From assembly GCF_004664715.2 (NCBI RefSeq), contig NC_051065.1, positions 151,616,826-151,680,825 on the forward strand: a stretch of DNA of 64,000 bases, in the 5' to 3' direction. This stretch comes from Peromyscus leucopus. Its lineage: Eukaryota; Chordata; Mammalia; Rodentia; Cricetidae. This document shows, piece by piece, positions 24,691 to 37,300 of the stretch. The notes under the pieces are model-generated. The model saw nothing but the letters and a program-made list of their open reading frames with translations, was not told where the DNA came from and searched no databases. The translations under genes and the position numbers were made by a program. Numbering within the stretch: the first letter of the stretch is position 1; each line of letters starts with the position of its first letter.

Positions 24691-27214
24691 CACTAACAAT
24701 AGATATTGAGCATCTTCTGGGATGAGGAATGAATTTTTTTTAAAAAAAAATAGCTCACTGTTTCACCCCTCAACATATTTCCAACTGGGGGGAAGTGAGG
24801 AAGCATGTGTCCATTCCCTGACTGGGACATCTCTCTAGGCCCTTGCAGATGGTATGAGGCTAAGGGGTCTGTGCTGGGGTCTTGCTATGTCCTTGTCCTT
24901 CTGAGAAGAGGCAGCACCTGCATGTAGTAGGCATGGATGCTGCTCTTTTCAAGGGAGCCCAGTCACTAGCAGTAATAATTTTTCTTATATCTGGAAGAGG
25001 TTGATGCTGTAGAGCTCTTACCTGTTTCCATGTGGTCTAGTCTGCTGAGATGCTATTCTGGGATTTTCTTGGGCACCAGAGTATCAGTGGGTATAGCCCA
25101 GTAAGGCTGGAGCCAGATCAGACTTAGCTGGTGGCATTGGTTCAGCTGGCAGCCAGGAAGAAAAGCTTTGAATCAGCCTTATAATTTGAAAATTGGTCTT
25201 TGTATTGGGTGGTGATTCTGTGCTAACAAAAACCATCAGAGAAACAATGTGGGCTGCCCTACCTTCATGGTATTACTCTGAATTCAGAATCCTTGCTACA
25301 TATATGGAAGGTCCCCACTCCTGGGTGGTTGTACCTCTCATTGTCAGTGTCCTTGAGACACTCCTAGAACCTCAGGTCTGGATGGGAAAGTGTCTTGGAG
25401 AGGCCAAGGTCACAGTGACCTTAAAGTGGAGCACTCATGGAGACTGACCTTTAGAGTACACTTCTTCCTTTCCTGCATGTGGCCACTTATGATGGGAGTG
25501 TCTTTCATCACTCAAAGGCTATAGCAGTATTCTAGGATAGCTGTATTCTTGACCTATTGTTGACATCCCAACCCCCTTGAACTCTCAGGCCTCTGCTTTC
25601 TCCAGATGTATGTTCCAGAGGTATCCTGGTGTTCTGGAAATGGGTATATAAATAAAGAACCCCGTGGAGTGTGAGGGTGCCCAGGAGTCCATCCAAGAGG
25701 CTTGGGCATTGGTGGGCCCCCTGGTTTTCTCAGGAAGATCCTGCCTCTTGCTCGAGGTGCCCAGGACCTCTTGCTGGTTTTTACATGAGTGCTTTCCACC
25801 TTCTTCTTAAGAGTCATCCCAAAGCCCTCGCATTGCTTGGTTTGGGAAATGAGGCAACTGATAGGAGAGCAATGAGGGTGATCGACTTAGGGGCCATGGT
25901 GATGCATGAACATGAGTAGGGAATTGGGGTGCGCAAGGCTGGCAGTAGGGCAACATGGCTGCTTTTATAGATGTAGGGGAAGATAAATCCAGGAGCTAAA
26001 ACAGCAACTACTAAATTTTATCAATGTCAAATAGAGTCTACAAAGTCAAAATTGCATGCCATAGACAGAACAAAGCAGGAGGGAATGAAGTTATGGCCCA
26101 GTTTGGCAAACCAAGATGGGGCACAGGGCCACTTTGGAACTGGTCACACCAGTGTAAAAAAAAGAAGCAGGGATATTTTCCACTCTCAGTCACCAGGGAG
26201 GTGCCCCGAGAAGCCACCACAGGTGGTAGTGTTGGAGATGCTGTTCATTAAATATAGATATTCACCACTTTCTCCTCAGCCCAGAAAGTACAGGAGGAGG
26301 TGTGTTTGTGTTCCCGTGCTTGTGTGCGTGCACACACGTGTGCGTGTGTATGGAGTGTTGAAAGATCTGAGGAGGGAGGAGTATAGTGAGGCAGTTCACC
26401 ACGAGTTCTGAGTGCAGCAGAATCTTCCACTGCCTCATGTTGTGACCTTTAATGAGTCATGCGCTCCTTTGTTTTCTTGTGTGTTGAATGAAGACAGTTA
26501 TGTTGCCGCTTAGGAGGGCAGCTCTGCTTCAGCTGCCTCGACTAATCCAAACCCATGCTCTCAGCTTTCTGCTCTGGGGTCTTAATAAGAAAACCCAAGT
26601 TCCCAGCCTTCATGGGGGCCTTCCTTACTTTATACTCGTTATCTATATATCGAGAACAGGTCAGGAAATGACAAGCTGTGACAGAGGAGGCTCTTCAGTC
26701 TGGGAAACATCTATTCTCCACAAGCCTGATATCCTGGTAAATATACTGTGCCCCAGGGGTGGAGCAGCTGCCTGGAGCCACTGGGCAGAGGAAGGGAAGA
26801 GAGTAAAGGGACTGTGTGGTGAGGTGAATATGCCAGGGAAGGGGTACAATGGAGGTACTTTACCAGGATCTGTGGGATAAAGCTAAAGTCTGATGCCACC
26901 GATATCAGACAACAGTTGGGCAGGTGGCTGATGACAGCTGGTACCAAAGAAGGCCTGATGTGCTTGCCTTGATATCCAGTGGGTGATAAGTAGATAGCAT
27001 CTGTTCCTTTCTCACTCCTTATCCTCTGTCCACAGTAGGCAACGATAATCTATTATGATAAGCTTTCCCTCTTGTGCCCAGAAAAGTCTCCGAATCCTTC
27101 CATCAGCATTGTGGAATCTGATGTCAATCATTTGGCTTACAGCTGAAATTTATTGCCAGTGACTGTTGTTATGGGGAAGACTTCAGAACCCAGCAAGTGT
27201 GTTGCGCACTGTGC

Positions 27215-27445
27215 AAGTGTGTTGGTTGGTCTCTTTTGATTGCATGAGACAGATAGCTGACTCACCTTAACTGAGCAACAGCTAAATTACTAAAGTAACT
27301 TAATCATCGCAGTGGTAGGAGAAAGGGGCTTGGGAAGGCCCTTCCACCAAGGTCCCAATACCTCCCAATAGTGCCTCCCTAGGACCACATTGGGGTGGTC
27401 TTGGAGGGGAGCATTCAGTATCCAGATCACTTCACTGGAGGTGAA
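27215..27445. mobile_element. Rodent interspersed repeat, diverged, family not certain
   Basis: CACCAAGGTCCCAATACCTC, CCAATAGTGCCTCCCTAGGA and nearby bases resemble the same kind of repeat as 24373-24690. Confidence 0.35.
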
Positions 27446-27871
27446 CTTGCTTTAGCCTAACCCCCCACCACACGTTTATTTCTGCTGTTGGAGCTTGAGT
27501 AGGGGTTGAGACTCTTACACTCTTCAGGGAACTGTGCATTTGCGTCATCAGCTCCTGTGCTGGAATACCTGCTCATCCCTTACTTCTCCTTCTTCCTAGT
27601 TCCTGTATCTTACCCTCCTGTTCTCCTTTTCCTTCCTTCAGTAACCATTTCATCTAAAACCATTGATAAAGAAGTACTTTAGGGCCCGTATGTTGCATTA
27701 ATCTCACCTTCCCCTGTACTTTTCTCACTATCTCAGTGCTATGAAAGCAATCGCACCTCTTACCCGCCTAAGTCAAGTCAGTGAGACCAGAGAGGAGAGC
27801 GACATGTCCAAGGTCATCCAGTTGAACTAGGTCAGCAAGGCCTAGAATAGATTTCCTGGCATACATATTAG

Positions 27872-28432
<561 letters not shown>

Positions 28433-28529
28433 TAGACCTGTGCTGGTGATGAAAGTTAGAATTCTAGACCTTCCCACTAGGCTCTATGAGTCACTATCTC
28501 AGAGGACAAGGCCCCAGAATTTACTAGTA

Positions 28530-28848
28530 TTACAAACATCCCTAAACAAAAAAATTCAAAATCTCAGTTCTTCTAAAATCTAAAACTTTTATAGTATCAG
28601 CACGAATGGGGAGTTGTCCGTTTGATCCATGTGACAGGTTGCAGTCAAAAAGCAGGCACAAAAAATTGTGTTGTCTATATGTATAAGGTGTATGTATATA
28701 GAACATAAATGAATTTCAAGTTCAGACTTGGGTCCCATCCCTAAGATTTCTCATTATGAATCTGAGCAGATTCCAAAAATCCAAACAAATCTTAAGTATG
28801 AAACACTTCCAGTCCCAAGTATTTGAGAGAAGGGATACTCGACTGTAG
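28530..28848 (-). mobile_element. Tigger-type (TcMar) DNA transposon relic
   Basis: Read on the minus strand it opens CAGTCGAGTATCCCTTCTCT, followed by ACTTGGGACTGGAAGTGTTT, GGGATGGGACCCAAGTCTGA and AAATTCATTTATGTTC. This is the order I remember for an ancient non-autonomous Tigger family. It starts about 180 nt after exon 2. Confidence 0.75.
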
Positions 28849-29204
28849 ATGAATTTCTAAATAATCTACATTTTTATCTATATCATATCTATATCCTCTC
28901 TTGACTTTTCTTTTCAGAGTAGATTCAATAATCTACCCTCTTTTCTATCATTTCTATACTTGACCTGTCCCAAGTAACCTTAGAGAGACCCTGTGTATAA
29001 TCAAGGTGGAATATGAACTTGTATCCGAGCTACCTGCTTATGTAGCTATCTGTTATTGTTGTATGCTGCTCCATAACTTTCTTTCCTGTAGCGTGGTGTT
29101 GTGGTAGCTCACAACCTGACCTCTTTCTAGTGTGAATGGGCCAGGAGATGCATGAGAACATAGTGGTTGGTGCTCTAGCTCTTGGCTTTGGGCTTAGCAG
29201 CAGG

Positions 29205-29345
29205 GGTTCTCAGCCTGGGCTATGCATTGGCAGCACCTGGGAAGGTTTATCAAATTCTAGATGCCACAGGTTCCACTAGTCCCCAGACATTCTGCAGAGT
29301 GCTCCAGGCACGGCTATGGTACAGCCAAAGTTGAAAGCATCATCT
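29205..29345 (+). mobile_element. MER5A-like hAT-Charlie relic
   Basis: GGGGTTCTCAGCCTGGGCTA, GCATTGGCAGCACCTGGGAA and GATGCCACAGGTTCCACTAG follow MER5A order. The right end is weak. Confidence 0.6.
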
Positions 29346-29609
29346 ATAGTAATATGTATCTACTTCGAACACACAGACAGGAGTAGAGGGATGTTTAGAA
29401 AATATGTCTTTAAAAGGCTGGGCTGTCACCATGGACACAAGTCTTAATGTCTGAGCACTAAGTTACACTGGAAAATACCTCAAAGCTCAGCCCTGATTAC
29501 CACCAGGGGTGGAATAAGCCACATGGAACTCTCCAGGTCACATGACTAGGAATAGACAGTATTAAAACCCTGAGACTTAGTGCTGGGTATTTTTTAAAAA
29601 CTCAGATTC

Positions 29610-29656
29610 AAATTTGAGTTTAAAAAGTTGAATTAAAAATTTTTTTAACTCAAATT
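29610..29656. repeat. AT-rich inverted repeat (hairpin)
   Basis: AAATTTGAGTTTAAAAA at 29610-29626 pairs with the complementary TTTTTTAACTCAAATTT at 29640-29656, with a 13-nt loop. A second partial pairing (AAACTC / GAGTTT) lies just 5' of it. Confidence 0.8.
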
Positions 29657-30172
29657 TTTTTCAAGCTGGATGGAGTGTTCAGTTTCATTTGTGAGTTTCT
29701 AGGGAAAGATTTAAAGACCTTTGGTAGTGATTGGAAGGTAAAAGAAGATGACCCAGGGTGAAAACAAGGTTCTGTGGAGCAAACAGAACTCCTTGGAATA
29801 TTTGAATTCCTTTTCCAAAAGTAACTGTAACAGGATGCAGTTTCTGAACGAGGGCTGCTCCCAAATTGTCCAGTCTGCTAAGCCACATGTAGTCCATGAA
29901 TGGGTAAGAAGCTGGACTTGGTCAGCCCATCAGGCTGCCTTCAGAGCCATGGAGCAAGAGAACTGAGACCCTGTAGATAACCACTATGAAAGGGAGAGCA
30001 GGGAGACCCTGAGATTCAAGAAACTTCCCCTAATTCATAGAGCAGGTGGTGACACAGTTTGTTTTCAATCCAGATTCTCCACATTCAAATGCATACTTTT
30101 CCTAAACTCGCAGTACTACAGTACTAAATAGTGTGGCCAAGGACTAGGCAAGACTGGAGAGTAACCAAGTGA

Positions 30173-30350
30173 TACTAGATAGTTACTAGGTGGGACCAGA
30201 TAGTGATTTATCAGGTCAGACTAGATAGTTGCTTGGTGGTACTAGATAGTAAATTACTAGGTGGGACTAGATAGTAACTAGGCGGGAATACGTAGTTACT
30301 AGGTAGAAATGGTTACTAGATGGAAGCAGTTACTGGGTGGGAATTGATAG
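30173..30350. repeat. Degenerate tandem array, 21-25 bp units
   Basis: About 7-8 head-to-tail copies of an ACTAGATAGTTACTAGGTGG-like unit, varying in length and sequence. It lies within intron 2. Confidence 0.85.
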
Positions 30351-31849
30351 CAATCGACTTGATACTCAGGAAAGTGCATTCCATTGTAGGTCTACAGGGG
30401 ACCTGAGTCTGCAGCCCTTACTGGATGATTAGTGTAGCTGACCCTCCCGTGAGAAGGTGCTTTCCCACCTGGGGAGAGGCAGAGAATGCGGCACGTGGTA
30501 TTAGCCATGTGAAAGTTCCAGACTGCCTAGAACAGATATGGAGCGAGCCTCATGTACTCAACAACTCTTGACGAGGTGGGGCCTGGTGCTGTCATCGAGG
30601 GTGGTACGAGCGCATCAGGCTTTCTGGGTGCTACTCTGCATCTCAGCCGCAGCTCTCCCCATCTGCCTGTTTGTCTTCTTGACATATAGTCTCCTCCAGC
30701 GTCAGCCTGGAGCTTTAGTGTGTGGGGATGGGTAGGTTGCTTGTGTGTATGTGTGCGTGTAGCAGGGCATGTAGGGGCAGCACTTGAGACGCTTCAAGCT
30801 TGACTCCCTGACCTGTAGAGGCAGTGGGGACATCTGGCGAGTGGATATTCATGGGGCCTGGCTCAGCTACCTTCCGGTCCCCTTCCTGATAGGGCACCAG
30901 ACAATGAGAATGGAACCTTGCAGTCTAGGCTGTCACCGCCCCGGGGAGGCTGGGGCATGGTTAGGAAGAGGGGACGAAGCAGGAGGGCTAGGAGAGCTAG
31001 CTTTCTGAAATGCCCTCAGGGCCACCTCAGGCAGATCAGCACAAAGTGGTCTCCAAACTGACTCAGCAACCTACTTTCTGGGTCTGGGTCCTGTTCTGGC
31101 TGCTAACTTGATGACGCCAGGCACACCACAACCTTTGTAAGCTTCAGTGTCCTCCATTAGCAGTAGAGATTGCTGGCTCCTTCCAGGTGCTTGGCGCCTG
31201 GGGGGTGGGGCAGTCATCACAGAGCTTGACAGGAAGGCTCTGGAGAAATGCTAGATCCTGTCCTTGCTGTCACCTCCCTGACACTAGCTCCTGACTCTGT
31301 TGCTGTTGAATCCTGGCCATCTCAGGGTAGCAGGTCATAAAGGGTGAACCTAGTGGTATGACTGGACTCTGAGGCTGGCCTTGCTCCTTGCCTTCTGGGG
31401 GATCTTGGGCCGGTGTGATGATGGTCATGTCTGTAAAGGAGAGATTGGTCAGGCCCTCCTCACAGGTCATCTTGTGATACCAAGACACGTGTGGATGAAG
31501 GCACATCTTACAAGGCATCCTCAGCTCTGCCATGCGGCTGCTGGGGATCTGTCATGAAAGCAGTCATCCCCCTGCCTGCAGAACTCTGCCCTTGCCTAGC
31601 AAGCTTGTGAATCCAAGCTTGAATGCTTGAGGAGAGCACTGGACATGGCGGCGGAAATCTGGTTCCAGTGCTGTATGGACCACTCACCTGTGACATAGTT
31701 CTTAGCTTTTCTGGGCCTCAGAGGTTTGGAACAGGTAATCTCCAGGGCCTCTTCTTGGTTCAAAGTTTGTTATTTCTGTAAGAGTTTAGTTGGTTCCTCT
31801 ACCCTACAGTTTTCATCCATTCCCTTTCTCTTGTTAGGGCCTGTGCCCG

Positions 31850-32230
31850 TTAGTTTTTGGTCTACTTGGCACAAGTCCAGGTCATCTGGGAAAAGGGAAC
31901 TAAGAAAATACTTCCATCAGATTGACCTGTAGGCAAGTTTGTGAAGCGTTTTCCTGATTAATGATTGATGTAGGAGGGCGCAGCTCACGGTGGGCAGTGC
32001 CACCCCTGGGCAGGTGGTCCTAGATTGTATAAGAAAGCTGGTGGAGCAAGCCTTGAGGAACAAGCCAATAATCAGCATCCTCTGTGTTCCTTCAGTTCCT
32101 GCCTCTGGGTTCCTGGTTTGAGTTCCTGCCCTGACTTCCCTTCGTGATAGACCACAGGCTATCTATAAGCTGTAATATACCCTTTCCTCCCCAAGTTGTT
32201 TTTGGTCATAGAGTTTTGTCATTAAATAGG
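31850..32230 (+). mobile_element. Rodent interspersed repeat, family not certain
   Basis: GTCATCTGGGAAAAGGGAAC, ATCAGATTGACCTGTAGGCA, TGCCACCCCTGGGCAGGTGG and CCCTTTCCTCCCCAAGTTGT are in the order of a very common rodent repeat. I do not trust my memory for its name. Confidence 0.7.
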
Positions 32231-33143
32231 AAGCTACTTAGAAGAGGCTCTGTGAAAGAGGCTAGGAACACAACACAACACAATTTGTTGTGGGGACACA
32301 AATTGGGACTTCCTGTAAAGACTCCCTTTCTTGCTTCCAGTGGTGGGTGTGGCGTGGTCTCAGTAGAAGAGTACTATCACGTTAGCTTGCTGCTCACTGC
32401 GTCCTGCCCTGGTGTTTCCATGAGAGCATCAGACTATGCTGTTATTAGTGAGTGGGCCCTGGGTTGATGCTCTATAGCCCAGGCCATCACTACTTGCAGT
32501 AAGAGGACCAGTTAGTTGAGCCTTGTACACTAAAGCCAGTGTGTCCCATGTCCTGTGCGGAGCTAAGCAGGCAAGGGGAGACAGTCCCTACCTCTGACCC
32601 ACAGTGCACATACTGCCTGGCTTTGGGGAGTCCTAAGCCCAAGGGAGGTAGAGCACTTTCAACTCTTCTTCCAAAAACTGAAAAGCAAAATCTGTCGATT
32701 TCCATGAAGGGCCGTTTTGTTTAAAACCCCACCCCACTGCTCTCCCTTACCATGTGTGCTTGGGTCCATCGGTGACAGTGCATGAACGAACTGTCATGGA
32801 ATAGGGGCCCTATGGGGAATCTTTCCTGGGGCAGAAAGGGCACTTTACCCTAAGCCCACATGAAGAAAATGAAATCAAATGTAATCTAAATAAATAAAAG
32901 AGGGGAAGAAGTATTTAGAAATCTGTGTTTACTCTGGCACGCGACTGGCCTCCACTGCTCTTGACATATTAGGAAAAAATTTTGGCTGGGGTCCACTAGA
33001 AGCACTTAAAAGGCATATGTTTCTCTTCAGAATACAAGGGGCTTGGAATGCATTGTTTAAACAGAATTCTTACGAATCTTTGATTCATTAAAAAAAATAC
33101 ATAGATATATGTTTGTTTCACTTGTGTTAACAATGGCATTGAT

Positions 33144-33163
33144 TTCCTTAACTCCTTTCTCAG
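33144..33163 (+). promoter_or_regulatory. U12-type branch site and 3' splice site of intron 2
   Basis: TTCCTTAAC at 33144-33152 is the canonical U12 branch-site sequence, with candidate branch adenosines at 33150 and 33151. The intron then ends TCCTTTCTCAG at 33163. The branch-to-exon distance of about 12-13 nt fits the 10-16 nt typical of minor-class introns, and there is no long polypyrimidine tract. AG at 33162-33163 is the terminus that gives the in-frame lysine and proline codons. An AC follows at 33164-33165 but is out of frame. Confidence 0.95.
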
Positions 33164-33269
33164 ACCATTTGAAATAATTATTTTACTGACTATTTTTGCC
33201 AATTGTGTGGCCTTAGCGATCTATATTCCCTTCCCAGAAGATGACTCCAACGCCACCAACTCCAACCTG
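33164..33269 (+). CDS. Cacna1c: Cacna1c exon 3: CaV1.2 segment IS1 and start of the S1-S2 loop
   Basis: This 106-nt exon completes K124 and encodes residues 125-159 of CaV1.2 (exon-1b numbering). It starts [20 protein letters not shown] and ends [10 protein letters not shown], matching mammalian alpha-1C. The hydrophobic run [20 protein letters not shown] is the first transmembrane helix of the domain I voltage sensor. The acidic [14 protein letters not shown] begins the extracellular S1-S2 linker and carries an N-A-T sequon on the outside, where glycosylation is possible. The exon is flanked by a U12-type acceptor and a strong U2-type donor (CTG|GTAAGT). The next residues of the channel (ERVEYLF...) belong to exon 4, beyond the window. 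Reading is uninterrupted. Confidence 0.98.
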
Positions 33270-33275
33270 GTAAGT
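33267..33275 (+). promoter_or_regulatory. U2-type 5' splice site of intron 3
   Basis: CTG|GTAAGT at the end of exon 3 is close to a perfect major-class donor. The split leaves phase 0 after leucine 159, as expected before the ERVEYLF segment of exon 4. Exon 3 is therefore defined by mixed spliceosomes: U12 upstream and U2 downstream. Confidence 0.95.
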
Positions 33276-34226
33276 CTGGAGCCTCTGCGTTTCTTACTGC
33301 TTGTGAAGCAACCGAACTTAGACCATGTGGATTCTGAGTGCAAGGTGGGAGAGAAGTGAGATGTATGTTTGATGGTGCCGACATTCAACACAGCTCGGAT
33401 TTTTTGGGACATTTTGCTTTTTATTCCAATCAGTACCTGCCTTATCACACTCCACTTGTGGAAAGAATATTCCAGTCAGGTGGCGGTGAGCTGTGTGCGT
33501 GTATGGGTGTGAGAGTAGTAGGTCTCGTGTGTTACAAATATACTGCTAAAGTCTTGAGTGCGGGTGTTGGAGGCGGCATTCTTTGATCATCAGTTGTGAG
33601 TATTTTGAGTGCCACTGTTCCATTGTTAGGCTTTGCTTGTGTGATCATAGCATCCTGCATGATTGCATGATAAATAATTTCTAGGAAGCTTTTAGCAAAG
33701 TTTTCTCTTGTGGCCAAGAGGTATCATTGAGTTAAAATGGCTTTATTTTCTTGGGAAAGGCGGCTTTCCACTTGGATTGCCCAGAGGCCAATGCTGGCAA
33801 TTTGGGGTTAGTATTTGTCCATGGAAAAAGTGGAGAGCGTGTTTACTTTTGGCTGAGTGTGAAGTCATTGCAAATGCAAAGGCCTTTGCTGGTCTGGGCA
33901 TCTGAGGCAAGCTCTGGAATGCACTTGGCAGAGCGGGGGCTGCCTGGAGAGCTCCAGCAAAGGCCTGCAGAGAAATCTCGACTTTCTCCTAGCCTTGCCA
34001 AGACATTGGTAGTCCATGTGATTTTCCCAAAGCATGTTTGGTCACCAGACCCACCATCTTCCCTGGCACTGGTGCCCTCTATTAGATGAGAGTGGACTCT
34101 TGCATGAAGTGGATTTAGGAGAAACAAGAATGTATGGGATTCTCTTCCCTGTAGTTGTGGCTGCTGATGTTGTCAAGGGGGATCCCTTTTCTCTCAGCAT
34201 CTTTAACATCTCCAAAGAGATTAAAT

Positions 34227-34402
34227 CTCTCAACTTGTGGGTTCACATATACCTTGCATATCAGATATTTACATTATGATTCCTAACAGTAGCAAATCTA
34301 CAGTTACGATATAGCAATGAAATAATTTTTGCTTGGGGGGTCACCACAACATGAGAAACTGTATCAAGGGGTCACAGCATTAAGAGGGTTGAGAACCGCT
34401 AT
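34227..34402 (-). mobile_element. RCHARR1-like hAT-Charlie element
   Basis: On the + strand it starts TCTCAACTTGTGGGTTC and ends GGGTTGAGAACCGCT, so the ends are inverted copies of a hAT TTCTCAACC-type terminus. Internal GATATTTACATTATGATTCC and GGGGTCACCACAACATGAGA match the rodent family as I remember it. Confidence 0.75.
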
Positions 34403-35061
34403 ATGAGATGCACATTTTAGAGTGCTCTCCAGTTTCCTCAGTTTTTGCGATTAGCTACAGACCTGTACTGGGGACGATGTTCTGTATATGTGTGTGTGGG
34501 TTGGGGTCCTTCTGTGTTTCCTGGCTAGTACAGGGGTCACGTACTGGGGATAGCTTCCCAAGGTCCCATAGACAGGCACCAAGTACTGAATGTTGGCAGG
34601 GCTAGGGGTCAGTAGGCAGAAAGTGTTTGCCGGAGTCCATGCAGCCAATGGAGGTATGACCTTGTTTTTTAAAATAAAGAAATCTTTCCCATGCCAAGAT
34701 AGTATGAGCTAAGGTATCATCCCAAAGCAGGAACGTCTTCCATTGACTCTAGCTCTTTGAAGTGTTTGCCTCTCTCTTCTGCTGTCCTTCCTTGGAGCTC
34801 TTGTCCCATCATTTAACCTGGAGGAACTTCAAAAGCAGCTCTGGTTAGAGACAGAATTCCTATCCTTTCTCAGGCCAGTGCGTCCTTGGCTGGCCAAGGC
34901 CCTCAGCCTCTCTCTGTGTGGAACGGAGGCCTGGTAGGTGATCACAAGGAGTCAGTGTTGAACTTGCTCTTGGGGTGGCTAGACGCAGGAGACGCTGGAG
35001 GGGTGGCAGTTTGTTTCCAACCACAACAGAATGAAGAAATGTTTCTAAAACTAGAACTTAC

Positions 35062-35079
35062 CAAAAAAAAAAAAAAAAA
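35062..35079. repeat. Poly(A) tract
   Basis: A homopolymer of about 18 nt. Confidence 0.9.
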
Positions 35080-35649
35080 TCAAGTTGGATACTCAGTGAT
35101 GGGTAGATTTTATGGCAAGTAAATGATTCTTTGAGATGGCTATGCCTCTAACCCCCGTTCTCTGTCCTGGAGATGGGGGCATGTAACCAACTGGATGGTG
35201 GGGGAGGTGGGAACCAAGGATGGATTTGAGGACCCTACAGACCAAACAGCCAAGCCCCACCCCACATGTGGGGAGGAGTGCTCTGCTGTGGAGATCACCC
35301 TGGGAGTGCTGTGGCCTCTGCTCTTCCCCCTCTAACACGTCTTACCTTGACAAAGTCTTCACCGCTCTTTCCCCTCAGGGCTTTTGGCTTATTTTCCTCC
35401 ATATACAGGAACACCACCAGTGACTGATCCTAGGCCTCTCATTTTCTTTTTCTCTCTCTTTCCTTGATCTCATCTCTGCCTCCTCACACAGATGGGAAAC
35501 CTTTTCCTGAGGAAGTGACTCCTGGGACTTGCTTCTCCAGCTCTAGACCCTTCTGCACCTGGGTAGTACTTCCTGCAGCGGAGGCCCATGAGCATGCATC
35601 TCCTCCTATGCCTGCCTGTCTGGAGATTTTGATTGTGCATAGACCATGT

Positions 35650-35820
35650 TGAGCCCCTTCCCATTCTCAGTCATTTGTTTAAATTATCTGTGCCTTTGTT
35701 TCTTCATCTGTTAAGTGGGAACAATAGCCACAGGAGTATCTGCCTCATAGGTTTGGGGTGAGTGTTGAATGAGTCAGATTGGAGCAGTTCTTAGGAGAGC
35801 GCTGTAGGAAGGGATAAAGA
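35650..35820 (+). repeat. MIR element
   Basis: GTTTCTTCATCTGTTAAGTG, GGGAACAATAGCCACAGGAG and GTATCTGCCTCATAGGTTTG are in MIR order. Confidence 0.75.
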
Positions 35821-37122
35821 TGGGGCATTGCCAACTCTGGGGGTTGTTACTGTTGCTGTTATTGTCGCTGTCCTACGCATCCTCCCCAGGTCAACACTGC
35901 CTTTTCCCTAGACTTTCATGGCCACTTTTCTCTGGCATTCTCTCTCCGGGCTCTTCTTTCAGAGGTACATCTTGGGCTTATGTAGTCATTTAGTAAACAT
36001 TCACACCAGGAGTCAATGAAGCATTTGGGATACCTTAAGAGACAGAACCTGTGACTAATAGGGAAAGTGATACATAGTTAGATGTCTGCACAGCAAAAAG
36101 TCTTATGAGAGGTGATTTCAAGGTCAAAATAGGTATTTGGAGCTGAGGCCCATACTTTTCAGGGTGCAGTACTGGTTTTGAGTGAATGGGAAGAGCCAGG
36201 TGACAGGAGGTTTAGCTTATGGACCTAACTGCAGGCAATGAGGAGTCCCCTGAGTCTTTGAGAATGGGAGAGATTCCTGCAGAATGAGTGAGGTGGTTTA
36301 GATTGTGCTTAGTGCATACGAAGAGAGAATGAAATGCTGCAAGGTCCAGTGGACAGTAACAGCAGGCCCAGAGATGGGGTGGTGGAATTAGGGACAAACT
36401 GTTATGACCACCTGCATTCTGGTCTTGGGATGTTGATATGTATGCCCTGTGTTATAATCTAAAAGGATTTTGGGAGGGTCACATGTAAGGTACATGGGAG
36501 ACTGGCCTAGTGAGGATCTGTGGAACATGTGAATGGAGATACTTGTGGGTGATGGGAGGACTGGGAACTCTAGCTCATGATGAGGAGGGAGATGAGGGGG
36601 AGGGGAGAAGAGGGAGAGGAAGGGTTCACAGGACAGAGAGCACCAGAAACAGAAGATCACTTTGGATTGTGAGCACTGCTGTTTGCAGAGTAGTGGAGAG
36701 AAGGACCCCTGGAAAGTGAAGTCCCTCACTACAAGTGGAGCCTTGTAGGCAAAGGAGACTGGGAATTAAAAAGTATCCAGTAGGGATTGGTTGGTGGCCA
36801 GGCTTGTCATTATAGCAATCAGAGTCTGGTGACAAGAAGACGGTGCTGACTGAGATGCTGAGGTGAACTTAACCTACAAGGAGAAGGGGATGTTAGTCTG
36901 AGTGTGCGCTTCACCTGTCTTGACACAGTGGATTTATCACAACTGCTCACTGAGGCTCTCTGGCCAAAATAGTCCCCTGACAAAATTGCTCATTGCCCCT
37001 GGAATGAAGATTGAGAATTCCCCCAGCAGCTTAATACCTTCTTTATTTATCTTAGTAAGGAATTGCCATTTCAGGGTCCTGATTTGAGCACAGCAGAGAA
37101 GAGACAGAGATGTGTCTGAAGC

Positions 37123-37300
37123 CGTGGTTCTCAAACTCTCTGGCTTGAGAATTGTATGGCACCTGACAGGATACATGTTCCCGGCCCTACCCTGGTCCTG
37201 AGTCTGGAGTGGGGCCCATGTAGTCTGTATTTTTAGCTGTTTCCCTTCTTGCTTCTGAAGCAAGGGGGGGGGGCATGCACTGCTCTTGTGAAAAGCGATC
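37123..37300 (+). mobile_element. MER5-like hAT-Charlie relic
   Basis: GTGGTTCTCAAACTCTCTGG and GTAGTCTGTATTTTTAGCTG match the ends and internal motif of short non-autonomous Charlie elements. Confidence 0.55.

Noticed and set aside
33166..33269. Exon 3 starting after AC, giving an AT-AC intron
   Set aside because: The join would read W-N-I-stop, whereas the AG join gives the known W-K-P-F-E sequence.
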